This document shows positions 34,433 to 46,067 of a stretch of 64,000 bases of DNA, in pieces; within the stretch, counting starts at the first letter, position 1; each line of letters opens with the position of its first letter. Under the pieces are notes generated by a model, which saw nothing but the letters and a program-made list of their open reading frames with translations, did not search any database and was not told where the DNA came from. The DNA lies in NCBI GenBank assembly GCA_015501585.1, contig JADNRY010000241.1, positions 30,612-94,611 on the forward strand. Direction: 5' to 3'. Both the position numbers and the translations under genes were made by a program. The stretch is from Rhodocollybia butyracea (taxonomy: Eukaryota; Basidiomycota; Agaricomycetes; Agaricales; Omphalotaceae).

Positions 34433-34680
34433 GGACAACGACGACGAGACTTGCGGCTATTCAGTCACAGCCTCCATCACGGCCCGCTGCCGGACAGCCA
34501 CATCTTTAGCGCTGTCTGAGCTTGAGACGGCGTCGGTTTTATTTTATTTGTGTTTGGCGTTGAAAACGACGACGAGATTAGCTGCTGCGCACCATAGCCA
34601 CGGCTTCCATCCTGCCAGGCCCGCTGCCAACAACCACACTTTCGTGTTGTTGTTTGAGCTTGAGACGGTGTCAGATTCTT
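34433..34680. repeat. diverged tandem duplication, about 125-bp unit
   Basis: Two neighbouring units (about 34433-34550 and 34558-34680) share in order AACGACGACGAGA, CCATCxxGCCxGGCCCGCTGCC and GAGCTTGAGACGG. They are diverged by substitutions and indels. Non-coding as far as I can see. Confidence 0.55.
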
Positions 34681-34869
34681 CTCACTTTCGTTGTGCGAGT
34701 TTATTCTAAAGAGAACAAAGATCTGCTATTACTGCAATATACTTCTCTCACAACTGCTTAACTATTTTTGATGAAGCCCCATTGTATGTCCCTGATGGGT
34801 ATGAGCACAACATGTAGTCTAGTAAGTAGTAGGTAGATACTTATTAATTTAGTACTCTTGGTCTCTCTT

Positions 34870-35034
34870 GTGGCTCACGGATCTACCTCTACCAAGCGTA
34901 GTGAGCTCGTCCAGACACCCAGGAGTTGGCCCCGAGACGATAATGTACATACATAGAAGTACATTAGGTAGCCTCTCGGATCCCGGCGTATCAGCACTTG
35001 GTCCCAAGCCGGTAATAAACCTAACCTAACCTAA
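34870..35034 (+). mobile_element. possible 3' end of a non-LTR retroelement
   Basis: A GC-richer stretch ends in CCGGTAATAAA followed by three CCTAA-type units (cctaacctaacctaac), like the short tandem tail of a LINE or SINE. No reverse transcriptase is present upstream. Weak call based on the tail only. Confidence 0.3.
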
Positions 35035-35439
35035 CTCTATGAAATCTACAAATCCGCCAAACAGAGAGCAAAGGACTACTATAGTCAAACTTTTACTCAC
35101 GGAGTTCCACCCAAACGCATTGTCAACTTACTTCCCATGCATATACCTCACTCAAATCAACGATGGTCTCAAGCACGCAAAGCGCTATGGACACTTACTG
35201 CAAAACTAATAATATCACAGTTTCTACAGTTGATGCATGTACCAACACCTGTCGGCCTACGAAGAGATCTAACAGGCTACAGAGCACTCGTATCCTCGTG
35301 GTATTTACACGAAGCACTCGAGCCCAAAGAGGATCTCCAGTAACCCAACTACTATGAAATAACAGTGAGGTTCGCGCAACCGAAAGATACAAACGTCTAG
35401 GCTCGTAATGGCTCTAAGTAATTGTGATACGTTGACTGA
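35035..35439. other. intergenic
   Basis: Two overlapping frames at 35137-35357 without family features. Nothing else seen. Confidence 0.3.
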
Positions 35440-36813
35440 TTACCCTGCTCGTATGAAATTTTCTACAAGTGTCTTAAATTCGCCAGGCCTAGTTGGGAAA
35501 GTAAGTACATAGACGAAAGGAGAAAATTGACATTGCACCCACCGTTCAGCATGGACTAGAGTACAAGATGAAAGAATCGAGCGTTTGTCAGTCAGTAATC
35601 TGGAGAAGCTTATATCTTCACTCACCCCAGTGACCAGTATCAATAGGTTCCATGTTCATATTGGGGAAGAAATCATTCATTGCCGAGTGATAGTGATGAT
35701 TTATGAATCTGAACAGGCGCGATAAGAGGTTAACAACTATCGAAGAATTATCTATCGAAAAATTATTGAACAGATCTTACTTACTTGCTTTTCTCCCCCT
35801 TGACGAACAGTGTCTTTCCCTCCCACTTTCGTTCACCAGGAAGATAAGGAAACGAGCCGAGTTCGCTTAATGCGTCGCTCAGAGTCCCTAGTGGGATTCG
35901 GAATCGGATGTAGTCTTCGCCTGTTTCGTTGGGCATGAGGATATTGGTGAGGAGGAATAGAACGATGTTTGTGTCCTGAAAAGACATGATCAGAACTCAA
36001 TGGGATATGTCATTGTGCGGCTGACTGACCTTCTCGTACTCCTCCAAAACCCTGGTAGCCTCTTTCCTCGTGCGCAATTTCATACTCTCAATCTTCTTCA
36101 TCGCCTCGGTGTACAACACGAATTCATTGGAGAGCTTAGCGCGGATTGGAGCGATATCTGCTATGATGAGATTTTGTAGGACGCCAGAAGGTGGGAGTGA
36201 AGGATCGAGTGCGACGGTCATGGCTAATTTTCCTCCCCTGCGTTATTCATGGGTATAGTCAGTCGATGAATGTAGAGGGCAGTCGAAAGGAATAATATAT
36301 AAGATTCCGACCCAATACATACATCGAATGCCCAAGAAGCGAAATCCTCTCCAGTTTCTTCTGTTTAATGAAGTTCAACACATCCGAAGCCATAGCAGTG
36401 TATGTCATAGGTAGCGCATGTGGTGAGGTTCCATGATTCCGCAGGTCTAAAGCGTATACTGGAATATTTAGATCTCGGGAAAATGCTTTCGAGAGGGATG
36501 TCCAGTTGCGCTTGGAGCCGCTGCATAGTAAACAAAGATCGTTGTAGTTTGGTATATGATGACTGGGAGTACTGATGAAAGAAACGTACAAAAGCCCATG
36601 TAGAATAACTAGCGCGCCAGCCGTCCTGTTTCCGTTTTCTGGTATTTGTTCTAAGAAGTCTAGTTCTTGGGGTGTTGTTGCTTCGGTTTCGCTATTAGAT
36701 GTTGCAGAGTATCTGGCACAGGATATGAGGTTCCAAGGAAGCCGCTGATGCGTTAACTGTAAAGATCGTTGACGTTGTGTGAGTGTAATGAATGGAGTCC
36801 GGAGGAAGGACAT
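35440..36813 (-). CDS. ABHD11-like mitochondrial alpha/beta hydrolase
   Basis: Serine hydrolase of the ABHD11 / yeast Imo32-Eat1 group. ATG at 36813; the N-terminal 40 residues are Arg/Gln/Ser-rich with no acidic residue (SFLRTPFITLTQRQRSL), a mitochondrial targeting pattern. Motifs after splicing: LVILHGLL then GSKRNWTSLSKAF (oxyanion-loop region), YALDLRNHGTSPH, the nucleophile in LLGHSMGGKLAM (joined across the intron near 36245-36324), and near the C-terminus VHAERPGEFKTLVENFI with the catalytic His. Stop at 35440-35442. About five introns. The family cleaves acyl esters or thioesters and protects lipoylated enzymes in animals; the role here is inferred only from similarity. Confidence 0.85.
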
Positions 36814-37835
36814 GGGCGTTTATATAAATAGATAAGACTTGAACAAGAGAAGAAGAAATTAGATAAAAGTGAGTCTATGTATGGTCACATGTATCGGGAT
36901 GCATGATATCGATAAGTGGTGAAGCTAAGCTTTGAAATTTGAAGCTTGAAGCTTGAAGCTTTGAAGTGCCAGCTTGGCCGGATACTTATTCTATCGCTCT
37001 TTCAACGCACCTTTGTCGATGGCGCTCTTCAGAAGATCGTCATGCTAGCAGGAAGAAAATCAAGACCTCACTTCCTTGCCCGTGTATTCGAGAACACTCG
37101 CCACAGTGCTTGCTCCTCTGTGACCATACTCGAAAGCCTGAGTCCATCTCACCACCTTTTCGATAACGATGAGGCAAGGCGGAGATGATGCATTGTTCGG
37201 GACTCTCTTCAATAACAGCTTTATCCAGAACGCCCCCTACTTATAATTTGGGATGGCTTTCATGATCCAAACTTCAAAGAACCCTCAGCACTGGAGCAGA
37301 CTCCCGGGGAAATGGCTTCTTATTATCCTCACTTCTATGATCATTGACGATGCGCTGTACTTATTTTCATTCAATGAAATCCGCTTCGTCGGCTACCACT
37401 TGAGTCAGCGACTACGTGGATAACGGCACAGTTTTCAGTGTCCATCTTATCCCAAGCGTTTTATACGTGTTCGGTGTAAGCTTCCTTTTCATTTTTTTCT
37501 CAGCGCCGTCACTAGATATTCCTTTTCGTTTCACGTCCCGGAAGTGAAACAAATTTGGAAGTACTTGCTGCTTCAATGACCTTGTATACGCTCTTCATTT
37601 TGGGCCAAACTACAAGTCTCTTTGCCACCCTGTCAAGTTGGAACAAGTAAAATTAATTGAATTTTCCGGTGTTCTTTGGGATTCTAGATGACTCTACTTA
37701 CTCGGCTCTTACGACACTTCTCTACCGTAGATTCCTCCACTTTTAACACTGTATTTCTAACACAATATCAGCTGGCCAACTGCCTACTATATATCATCCC
37801 GTACAAAGCACCGTATCTACGAATACAAGATACAT
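36814..37835. other. intergenic, nothing convincing
   Basis: Holds a TTGAAGC repeat tract at about 36935-36966 and AT-rich sequence. The open frames at 36946-37188 overlap one another and show no motif. Confidence 0.4.
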
Positions 37836-39199
37836 TTACAAATCACTGAACCTCGACTTCAAATCCCACCATTTCAACATTTCCCCGTATTTGAGCTTCC
37901 CTGTACCAAATGTCTGAGGTAACATGGCTTCTAAATCTTTCGTACTGTCGAGCGTTTCAAACATCTTCCAGGTGAGATGAGCAGTAATGAGCTGAAGGGA
38001 TGGCATAGAAATAACGAGGTTGAGAAGTATACTGTCTATTGCTCGAATTTCATCACCCTCAATCCGGTAATGATCTTCGCAAGCACTAAGGTGGAGGAGG
38101 TGGAGGGGAATGCATTTTTTTAAGAGCCAATCTCCAATTACATCGAGCTCCGAGGCCCGTATAAACATGAACTGGAGATGTCTCAAGTTCACAAACGCCA
38201 GATCGTCTACCATGGCTTCGATACCTGTAAACCTGAACAAACCCCAGGAAGGGAATCGAATTAGCATTTTATTTGCGACAGGATCCTGTGCATACCATAC
38301 CTCAGATGGTGATCTACGCCTATTGTCAGGCTGGTTAGTCTGCTACCGCAGTTCATGAGAACGGCCCTCTGCCCCCACAGCTCGCAATGTGGATGACACT
38401 GCAAGACTAATGCATCCAACTGAGTGATTGTAAAATAGTGCGAGATGGATATAGCCGCCCGTTCAAGTTCGGGCTCGTTGCATACTAGATACAGCCTCTT
38501 TAGGGATGGTTTTGTTGTGAGGGGCGTAGCCACGAGTGAAAATGATCCATGAGGCTGAGTGTAAGGACTTTTGGCTGTAATCGCTGCGCCACGTAAAACG
38601 AGAGTGTGTAATTGCTTCAAAAGTGCAATGTTTATGAAAAGTGTATCCCAGGAAGATGTTTCGAGTTTGCATTCATCAATAGCAAGATGCTGTAGAAATG
38701 GATTCATCTGGATGAGATGTATAATACGGGGAAGACGCCATTTCTGTTCTTTCCGAGCACCACCGAGGCCGTGTTTAAAGCAGACCTGAAGTGAATGCAA
38801 TTGGGTAAAAGGTAAATCTTTTGGAATCTGATCCGTTTGAGGGTTCATAGATCCAGCGGAAAGGCTGAAAGTAAGTGTGCGAACAGACGACACGATGAAG
38901 GGATTCTGGGTTATAGCAGACCGGAAGAGGGCTAGGTAGTTGGGTAGTGGGAGAGCACCGTCGTCACTCTTCCATGCAAGATTAAAAACGTTAGAACTCC
39001 GGTAATTGAGATCGAGAGATGAATGGGACTCAATGAGAGATGAGATGGAATCCATGTGTAGTAATCGGATTGTAGAGAAAAGGTGATAGCGAGACCTTGG
39101 TAAAAATGAACGATGGGCCAGCGAAAGCGACTCAAGCTCTGCCTTCGAAGGAGCAAAGTCCACGAACAGGTCGATAATTTCTTGAGGAAAGGCAGCCAT
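37836..39199 (-). CDS. F-box/LRR-like protein
   Basis: Two exons (39199 to about 38300, and about 38232 to 37836) joined by one intron. The N-terminus FPQEIIDLFVDF followed by LESLSLAHRSFLPRSRYHLF is the degenerate F-box-like start common in agaricomycete proteins of this type. The remainder has irregular leucine-rich segments (LKRLYLVC, LDALVLQC, LTSLTIG). About 430 residues. Likely an SCF-type substrate adaptor or a derivative; substrate unknown. Confidence 0.72.
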
Positions 39200-39632
39200 C
39201 CTGTATACTATTTCGTCAAGAGCTATATGAGATAGTAAACGGAAGCGCTAGATTTGTCGTTAACTCGTCTTCGACCCGAAGATGACACCGGGGGCAAGAA
39301 CCGTGGTAGTTAAATTCTGACTATTGGTCAAGGCAGAGGGTCGTTGCTAGGACCTGGCAAGTAATGATGAATGTGTCACTGTCAGCATAACCAGACAGCT
39401 TTATTGGCATCAACGATGCCATGTCAGTCTTCAGATGCTTTCCAGAATGCGAGACATAGTAGCCTGGCTAGCCGTCTTGTAGTCGACGAAAAGTCGTTCG
39501 AATAAGAACCTGGTGGCAGTGCATTCCGGCCTGTGGGAAATTATACGATAAAATGATCAGATAAAGCATTCCTTACTCTTCAACTTCTACATGCATTAAT
39601 CTATACTAGATCTAATTTCCTCCTCGAAATAC
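39200..39632. other. intergenic, with a GATA-factor site
   Basis: Spacer between the F-box-like gene's 5' end and the monooxygenase's 3' end. It contains ATCAGATAA (39556-39564); otherwise nothing recognised. Confidence 0.4.
39556..39564 (+). promoter_or_regulatory. ATCWGATAA site (iron GATA factor consensus)
   Basis: ATCAGATAA, an exact match to the SreA-type consensus. It lies just past the 3' end of the ornithine monooxygenase gene and upstream of the F-box-like gene, a less expected position than the other two, so it may be fortuitous. Confidence 0.35.
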
Positions 39633-41567
39633 TTAATCCTCACTTAGAAGATCATCCACAACCTCGCCAGCCCGACAACCGATTACACTCAACAACGTAT
39701 CGCTCAGTCCATGTGTTGCTTCTTCCATACCCTGCAAGTAGATCCTGGCTTTGAGCCCCTCCGCCGAACCGTCCTGTACGGTCTGAGTAGATGCCATAGG
39801 AAGCAATCGGTAACTCCTGGTGATGTAGACTTTAACCGGATCCCTTGATGATTGTCGCTCTTTCTCGCCGATACTACCATCATCTCCAGTGGGAGGCGTG
39901 GTGATAGCTGAAGAACTGGTGCCGATACTAGAAATGCTAGACGACTCGAAATCGTCGTACAAATCTGGCGTAGACGTAGACGCGGACGCGGTAGGCACCG
40001 GATTCGGACTGGGAGTCCGCTGAGCGAATGGTACTAATCGAACATCACTGATTGATGACCCAGACTCGACACCAAATCGTTTTCCAAGACGGCTGGAATT
40101 CCGAAGCATTTCCATCCATGAATTTCGCTGATAGCCTGTTGCACAGACGATAGCATCGTAGGTATCATTCTCTAACACTTGCCGAGTTTGAACGTTCTGG
40201 AGAGTGAACAGGAAGGTTTGGGAGGATGAGTCGTATTTTAGAGAGGGGATGTGCATGTGGGAACGAATGTTTATTCTAGGACCAGGAGTGGATTTTGTGG
40301 GATTCCGGGCGGAGATGGCGTCTTCAACTTTTTGGTCATACACGATTTCGTACAACTGCAGGAAATAGCCATTAGGACGGAGAATGGGGTTGCATATACG
40401 ACGTGAACTCTTACCGTATCGATAGTGCGAGAGTTTACAACGGAGTAATTGGTGGATTTGTACTCGGACATGATACGCTCCCGAGATTGCTCGACTGTGC
40501 CGAACCAAGAACTTGTAACTAAGATAACGAGTTTTCAGTTCAGGCCCAGATAGGAGGACTGACCAAATCACCTTCAGGATCGAAAATTTCGTTGGAAAAT
40601 TGGGTGTCGTCGCTAGGCTTTAAGGACCCCTTGCGAATGATCATATCGACCTGATGTCCAACTGGACCATCCCCAGCAGGTATATCACTGAGTAAGTTGT
40701 GTAAGTTTATCATAACCTCGGCTGCGGATTGGCCACCTCCGATAACGGCAATTCGAAGAGGTCGGGGCGTTGTGTTTGTGATGCTCTTCAGTAGTTTGCT
40801 TACACGATACTTGTACTCCGAGCTGTGTATTAGAGTAGACCGTTCCGTGATCAAAGGTTCTTTTAGAAGGGGCGTTGCAGCATTTGGAAAGCGTCCCCTT
40901 CCACCTGGTGAGACTACGAGGTTTCCTGGAAGAGATGATGAGTGATCATGAGCTAATTTGCTGTGAAAAAGGTTACTCACGAGTGACAAAATCATGCAAC
41001 TGGCCATCGCTGACGGACCTACTAGTAACGGTGATCAGACCGTCAAGAGATTCGTCGATACCTACGACCTCTTGGCCGTAGTTTACGTTCACGCCATGCT
41101 CTTCGACGTATCGAGCAGCCCACGCTAGGTAATCTGCAAACTCTTTCCTCGAAGGAGTAGACGAGCCTCGGTTTATAAACGCAGGAAGACGACCATGAAT
41201 ATGTAGATAGTTGAGGAAGGTAAGCGGAGATTGCGGAGATCGCAGAGTAGCGAGGTCTTTCATGAAACTGGCTGACTGTTAGCAGACGGAACAGACGTTT
41301 CCGTATACCGGTGTATATACCTTATCTGCATCTGTGCGCCTGGGAGAAGCATTCCAGGATGCCATTGAAATGTGGAGTGTTTTTCAATGAAGAGGGTCTG
41401 TTTGAAAGACTTTTCTGTTTGCTGGAAACAAGTTCATGGGAGACACAACATATGGTACCAAAACTTACACCGTGCCATTTTTCAATAAGAGCACCTGCGA
41501 TTGCAACATTAGAAGGACCAAAACCGATACCAATCAGGTCGTAGATAAAGGGGGAAGAGTCAGCCAT
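39633..41567 (-). CDS. sidA: L-ornithine N5-monooxygenase (siderophore biosynthesis)
   Basis: FAD- and NADPH-dependent hydroxylase making N5-hydroxyornithine, the first committed step of hydroxamate siderophores. ATG at 41567. The FAD motif GIGFGPSNVAIAG is at the N-terminus. After the first intron come the family markers FQWHPGM...MQISFMKDLATLR and PLTFLNYLH (near 41260-41210). The NADPH motif VIGGGQSAAEV is near 40715-40745, and the C-terminal DAIVCATGYQRN near 40120-40150 is the family's ATGY signature. A Ser/Thr-rich insert (about 39900-40000) sits before the end; stop at 39633-39635. About five introns, no break seen. It diverges from the acyltransferase over a 326-bp shared promoter with GATA sites. 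Orthologues include sidA of Aspergillus, sid1 of Ustilago and omo1 of Omphalotus. Confidence 0.92.
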
Positions 41568-41680
41568 CTACGAAGAGAAAGAAGTGAAAAAACTCGTGAT
41601 TTAACAAAGCCATTTAAGAATAGCACCTTCCCAGTTGTACCGATAAATTCCAGACCAGGTAAGTACTTTCCTTCGTCGAC

Positions 41681-41738
41681 TATCTGATTGACAACTGACT
41701 GATGGAAATCTTTATCTTATTCAATTTTTATCTGATAA
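41681..41738. promoter_or_regulatory. cluster of GATA-factor sites in the sidA/acyltransferase promoter
   Basis: Four WGATAR sites in 58 bp: AGATAG (minus, at 41681), AGATAA (minus, at 41712), and the overlapping pair in TTATCTGATAA (41728-41738), which reads ATCTGATAA on the plus strand and ATCAGATAA on the minus strand. Both are exact matches to ATCWGATAA, the consensus known for SreA-family iron-responsive GATA repressors. The position between two divergent siderophore genes fits control by iron. Confidence 0.65.
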
Positions 41739-41893
41739 CTCCAATCGATTAGATATGCCCCTGTTAAGCTGCTCCACTGACAAGTCTCCGCCGTTATGCC
41801 CAAATTGTACCTTCGCAGTTACTCCCACAGCATTTCCCCATATGCACAGTTTATCCGGAATAACGGGTCCAATACGAGACCTTTCTCACAACC

Positions 41894-43224
41894 ATGACCA
41901 CCAAAACTTCTGGGTACATTCGTGAAGCGTACGTCGCGCCGCCCGACCATAGTTTTACTCTTCCAGATAACACACATGTCCGGTCCACAGAGTCAGACGG
42001 TCTAATCCAGGTCTACCTTAAAGACTCTTCTGAGCCAGTTGTGTCTTTTGAACCTCATTCGCGTTCACTCCGTACCAGCCCACATGGCATTGTGAACAAT
42101 GATCGTGCGGTATCCAGTCCTGCGGTACTTCTCAAAGCATCTCAACTGAGTTTGGACGACTTTTGGGCAGCACTGTACGCTTTTTGGGTTCGCCAATCAG
42201 AAAAAGAAGTCATTCCACTCATCCTCGACATTCCAAACGCCGACGAAATTCTAACCTACCTCACTTCAACCGGACTCGCGTTCACACCTCCTGACTCTCA
42301 GACTCGATTCGAGTTGCTCCTTATTAGGGCGTCGTTTTGGCAGGGTGCAGGTGCTCCAGTCAAAAGACACTGGTTGCAAACTCTGGTTCCCCATCCTTCT
42401 GTCTCTACGACACCATTTCCATTTTTCCAATCCTTCACTCGAGGAGAACACGTCCTTACTACTCATCCACTTCGTCCTCCGAAACCTGCACCGGGTTCAG
42501 TTATCTACTCGCGGTTCATTTTCACCGTCAATGAACACCTCAGGTTCATCCACATCGATGCCAACAACCCCACTCATTTCGAGACCTACGCCCGGTGGCA
42601 AAACTCTGACCGAGTCAATGTTGGCTGGAGAGAACGTGGACCTGATGAGAAGCATAGGAAATACCTAGCTGACCGTTTGGCTGACCCTCATATCATGGGA
42701 TTCATTGTAGAGTGGAATGATGAACCCGCCGGCTATGGCGAAATGTCATGGGTAAAGGAGGATCCTATGGGAACCTACGTCGGTGGTCTTGGGGATTATG
42801 ATCAAGGTTGAATTTTAGTTTTGGTCGCGTGTTGGTTTTAACATGCCTTGCTTACTAGGTACCCACCTGCTCATTGGAGAGGAAAAATTCAGGGGTCGAC
42901 AGCGATGTGAGATCCTTTTTCTTGTCTGATTGCTACTGACTGAATTATTCCTCAGTCACGGCGGTCATGACCAGCATGAAACATGCTTGTTTCTTGCGGG
43001 ATCCTCGTACCGAGGTCGTTGTTGGAGAGCCTAGAGCCGACCTTCCTATCGTTCCTAGACTAATTGCATACTTACCGCAAGAATTGAACAGGGTATGCTT
43101 CCCTGTTATCGGTCTAGAATTCTACTCATAATCGTTGTCATAGGAATTTGAGTTTCCCCATAAGCGAGCTGTATACTTTACATTGAGAAGGGAGCGCTTT
43201 TTCCAGGCTGCGATGTTGGATTGA
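41894..43224 (+). CDS. hydroxyornithine N-acyltransferase (GNAT, SidF/Fer5-like)
   Basis: Transfers an acyl group from CoA to N5-hydroxyornithine. ATG at 41894. The first exon of 305 codons has an N-terminal domain of about 190 residues, then the acyltransferase domain: FRFIHIDANNPTHFETYARWQN-like segment near 42540-42600 (here starting LRFIHIDANN), then GFIVEWNDEPAGYGEMSW, and after two introns THLLIGEEKFRG, TAVMTSMKHACFLRDPRTE and VVVGEPRADL, all characteristic of siderophore acyltransferases (IucB/SidF/SidL/MbtK type). The end FPHKRAVYFTLRRERFF leads to TGA at 43222-43224. No peroxisomal C-terminus is visible (ends AAMLD). With hydratases next door, a methylglutaconyl or anhydromevalonyl group is a likelier donor than acetyl, but this is inference. 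Confidence 0.85.
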
Positions 43225-43510
43225 GGAACAAAAGATAGCTTCGCAGTACATAGCCTCCAAAATTGCATCTTACGTGTAGAGATCGGGAAGATAGACATAT
43301 AGTAGGACCATCGCAGTCCGCACCACCCCCAGATCTCGCTGCGGATAGAATACGGAAGGATACGGGTAACCGCTGAGGACAAAAGTTCAGTGGACCCAAA
43401 ATAATTATATAAATTAATGTCTGAGAGGGTAAGTACCTTTTCGGTCAGGTTGGCCGTGCTAGCACGTTTTCTCGTCGTCGGTACTCTTTGTTTCATTTCT
43501 TTACCATCAA

Positions 43511-44597
43511 ATGGCGCTGGTAGATGTAGAAGCGAACCCCCTGGCTCAAGCGTATCTGCACAAAGTCCACTCGCATCCTGGGGTATACTGTATCGCTCTG
43601 AACAGACCAAAATCCAAGAATGCGATATCAGTACAACTTTTAGAGGTGAGCTGACCCGTGATCTAAATTTCCTTGAGTGCTCAAGCGTTTCAGGATTTAC
43701 GCATAGCGTTGGACCAAGCATCTTCTGAAAAGATGCGAGTCACGTCTTTCTTCGTCATAGTGAAACCATCCATTGATACTTGAACAGGCTGAATGTTTTG
43801 ATATTCTACTCCTCCACCCCAGGCGCGTTCTGTTCAGGAGCAGACCTCATAGAAAGAAAGTCTATGACTGATGCACAAGTGTGCGACTTTCTATCTAACA
43901 TCAGAGAGGTTTTCAACCTTATCGATGACCTTCCGTTTCCTACTATCGCTGCCATCGATGGTCCCGCTTTGGGTGGTGGTCTTGAGCTCGCATTAACTTG
44001 TGATTTCCGTATTGCAGGTGAGAATATCCGTACATACCACCGACTCACGAAGTCAATTACCCCGAATAGCAAGCAACGTTACAAAAATGAGCTTTCCTGA
44101 GGTTCGACTTGGCATTATTCCGGGTGCAGGGGGGACCCAACGCACTCCTAGATTGATCGGGATGTCCAAGGCCAAAGAGTTGATATTCACTGGTAGAAAC
44201 TTGACTGCACGAGACGCACAAGACCTTGGTACGTCGTTACTAGAACCCCATGACCAGCGTTTGATATCAAATGCTTTTAGGCCTCGTTGATTATGTCGCG
44301 GATCCATCGTCTACTGCGTTTGAACGTGCACTAGAACTGGCCAAAGACATGGCTTTGAGCGGTGAGATTCATCGACCTTGCTCCAGTTTTTTCTTTTTGA
44401 CCCCTGACCCTTGAAATACAGCACCTCTGGCGCTTCGCGCAGCCAAAGCAGCCATGTCCCGTTCTTTAGATACTCCGTTGAACACTGCTCTGAATCATGA
44501 AAGGACTTGTTACGAATCACTCTTGGAAACAAAGGACCGAGTAGAAGCGTTGGTAGCGTTCCGTGAAAAAAGACTTCCAGTGTTTGTAGGAGAATAA
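43511..44597 (+). CDS. enoyl-CoA hydratase, Fer4/AUH-like (copy 1)
   Basis: Crotonase-fold hydratase. ATG at 43511 gives [10 protein letters not shown] with no targeting sequence. Motifs: [29 protein letters not shown] (oxyanion hole), [18 protein letters not shown] with the catalytic Glu region, and [12 protein letters not shown]. The C-terminus ends PVFVGE, so no PTS1. The second intron only works with a GC donor: 43735-43787 begins GCGAGT and ends ACAG, giving [12 protein letters not shown]. In Ustilago, Fer4 is an enoyl-CoA hydratase that supplies methylglutaconyl-CoA for ferrichrome A; lack of a mitochondrial leader and position beside the acyltransferase make this copy the better candidate for that role. 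An ordinary leucine-catabolism enzyme remains possible. Confidence 0.85.
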
Positions 44598-44692
44598 AGC
44601 AATGTATGAATAGGTTATACAAGCGTATGAGTTAATGGGCGCTTGGATTAGCGCCCATTAAAGTAAGATCCTCCCGGCCCGCTTCTTCAACA

Positions 44693-45850
44693 ATGATTTC
44701 CATCGCCAAAGCCCAACTCATTCGTCCCGTTTCACTATTACTACCTTTCAAACGGTTTAATTCAGCTCTCGCAGAATCCAGACAAGCCTTTCTCGAACCC
44801 CTCGAAGAACATCCAGGAATTTGGTGTCTCTCGCTCAATCGGCCCCGGAGCAAGAACGCCATCTCGACAACCTTGCTGAAGGTGGCACAGTTGTTTTATT
44901 GAGCTTTCAGTGGCCTTGACATCTTTATTGGTGATATCCAGGAACTGACTCAAAGTTTGGATGCGGCACAATTCGATAAGAGGTGATATTCATCGCTCAT
45001 TCCATTATTTATTCCCCGGTCTCATCAGAAACATGCAGCATTCGGGTGCTCATTCTGAGGTCTAGCACTGACGGCTCCTTTTGTGCTGGCGCGGACCTCA
45101 TAGAGCGGCGATCGATGTCTCAAATCCAGGTAGCCAAATTCTTGGCGGATCTACGAACTGCTCTCGGAAGACTCGAAACTCTGCCTATGCCAACCATCGC
45201 GGCTATCGACGGACCAGCCCTTGGCGGAGGTCTGGAGCTTGGACTTGCTTGTGATCTGCGCGTTGCAGGTACGCGTTTTAAAGCATTTCTCGATGGAGGA
45301 AACTCAATGGAACTATGTTAGGACACAGTGTAACGAAAATCGGTCTTCCAGAGGTTGCTTTGGGAATTATTCCTGGTGCTGGAGGGACTCAGCGTGCGAC
45401 CAGACTACTTGGGGTATCCAGAGCGAAAGATTTAATCTTTACTGCACGTATGCTTTCTGCGACCGAAGCTCATGAATGGGGTAAGCCTCTGCCTTGCTTT
45501 CACAGTAGCATTCTTTTACAGTGAACACTTGCCAGGTCTCGTCGACTACATTTCATCTCCCGAGTCGAATGGCTTTGAGCGTGCTGTTCAACTTGCTTCG
45601 CAGATAAGCAAAAATGCTCCATTAGCACTTCGCTCTGCTAAGCAGGCAATTTCCAGATCAGAGGATATGGCTTTGGAACCTGGTATGCGCCTTGCAATGA
45701 ATTTTGTTTCCGAAGGATTCATACTTCTTTCTCCTCCTAGGCCTGGACTTTGAAAGAGTGTCTTATGAAACCCTTCTCTCGACTTATGACCGTAACGAGG
45801 CTCTGGTGGCATTTCAAGAGAAAAGGCGGCCAGTATTCAAAGGTGAATAA
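44693..45850 (+). CDS. enoyl-CoA hydratase, mitochondrial AUH-like (copy 2)
   Basis: Tandem paralogue of copy 1, 95 bp downstream on the same strand. ATG at 44693 opens a basic, acid-free leader ([20 protein letters not shown]), a good mitochondrial presequence that copy 1 lacks. The body repeats the family motifs: [56 protein letters not shown], and the end [16 protein letters not shown] with TAA at 45848-45850. Introns fall at equivalent places in both copies, showing they arose by duplication. Likely a methylglutaconyl-CoA hydratase of leucine breakdown; alternatively it feeds the siderophore pathway as well. Confidence 0.85.
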
Positions 45851-46067
45851 GTTCAGAAATGTAGTTAGCCAAGAATAGCAATCCAATTATCCAATTAGCC
45901 TGGACTGTGACTTGTGAGTGTGACATTTCAGCGCTCAACCTCTCCTTTTGCTCTCCTTTGTCTCCGAAGGTAGACTCTAAAACCTCTTGACACGACATCC
46001 TCCTTCCATCGTCAACAATTGAACACTTCGGCTTTATACAAATCGGTTTATACAAAGGGATCTATTG

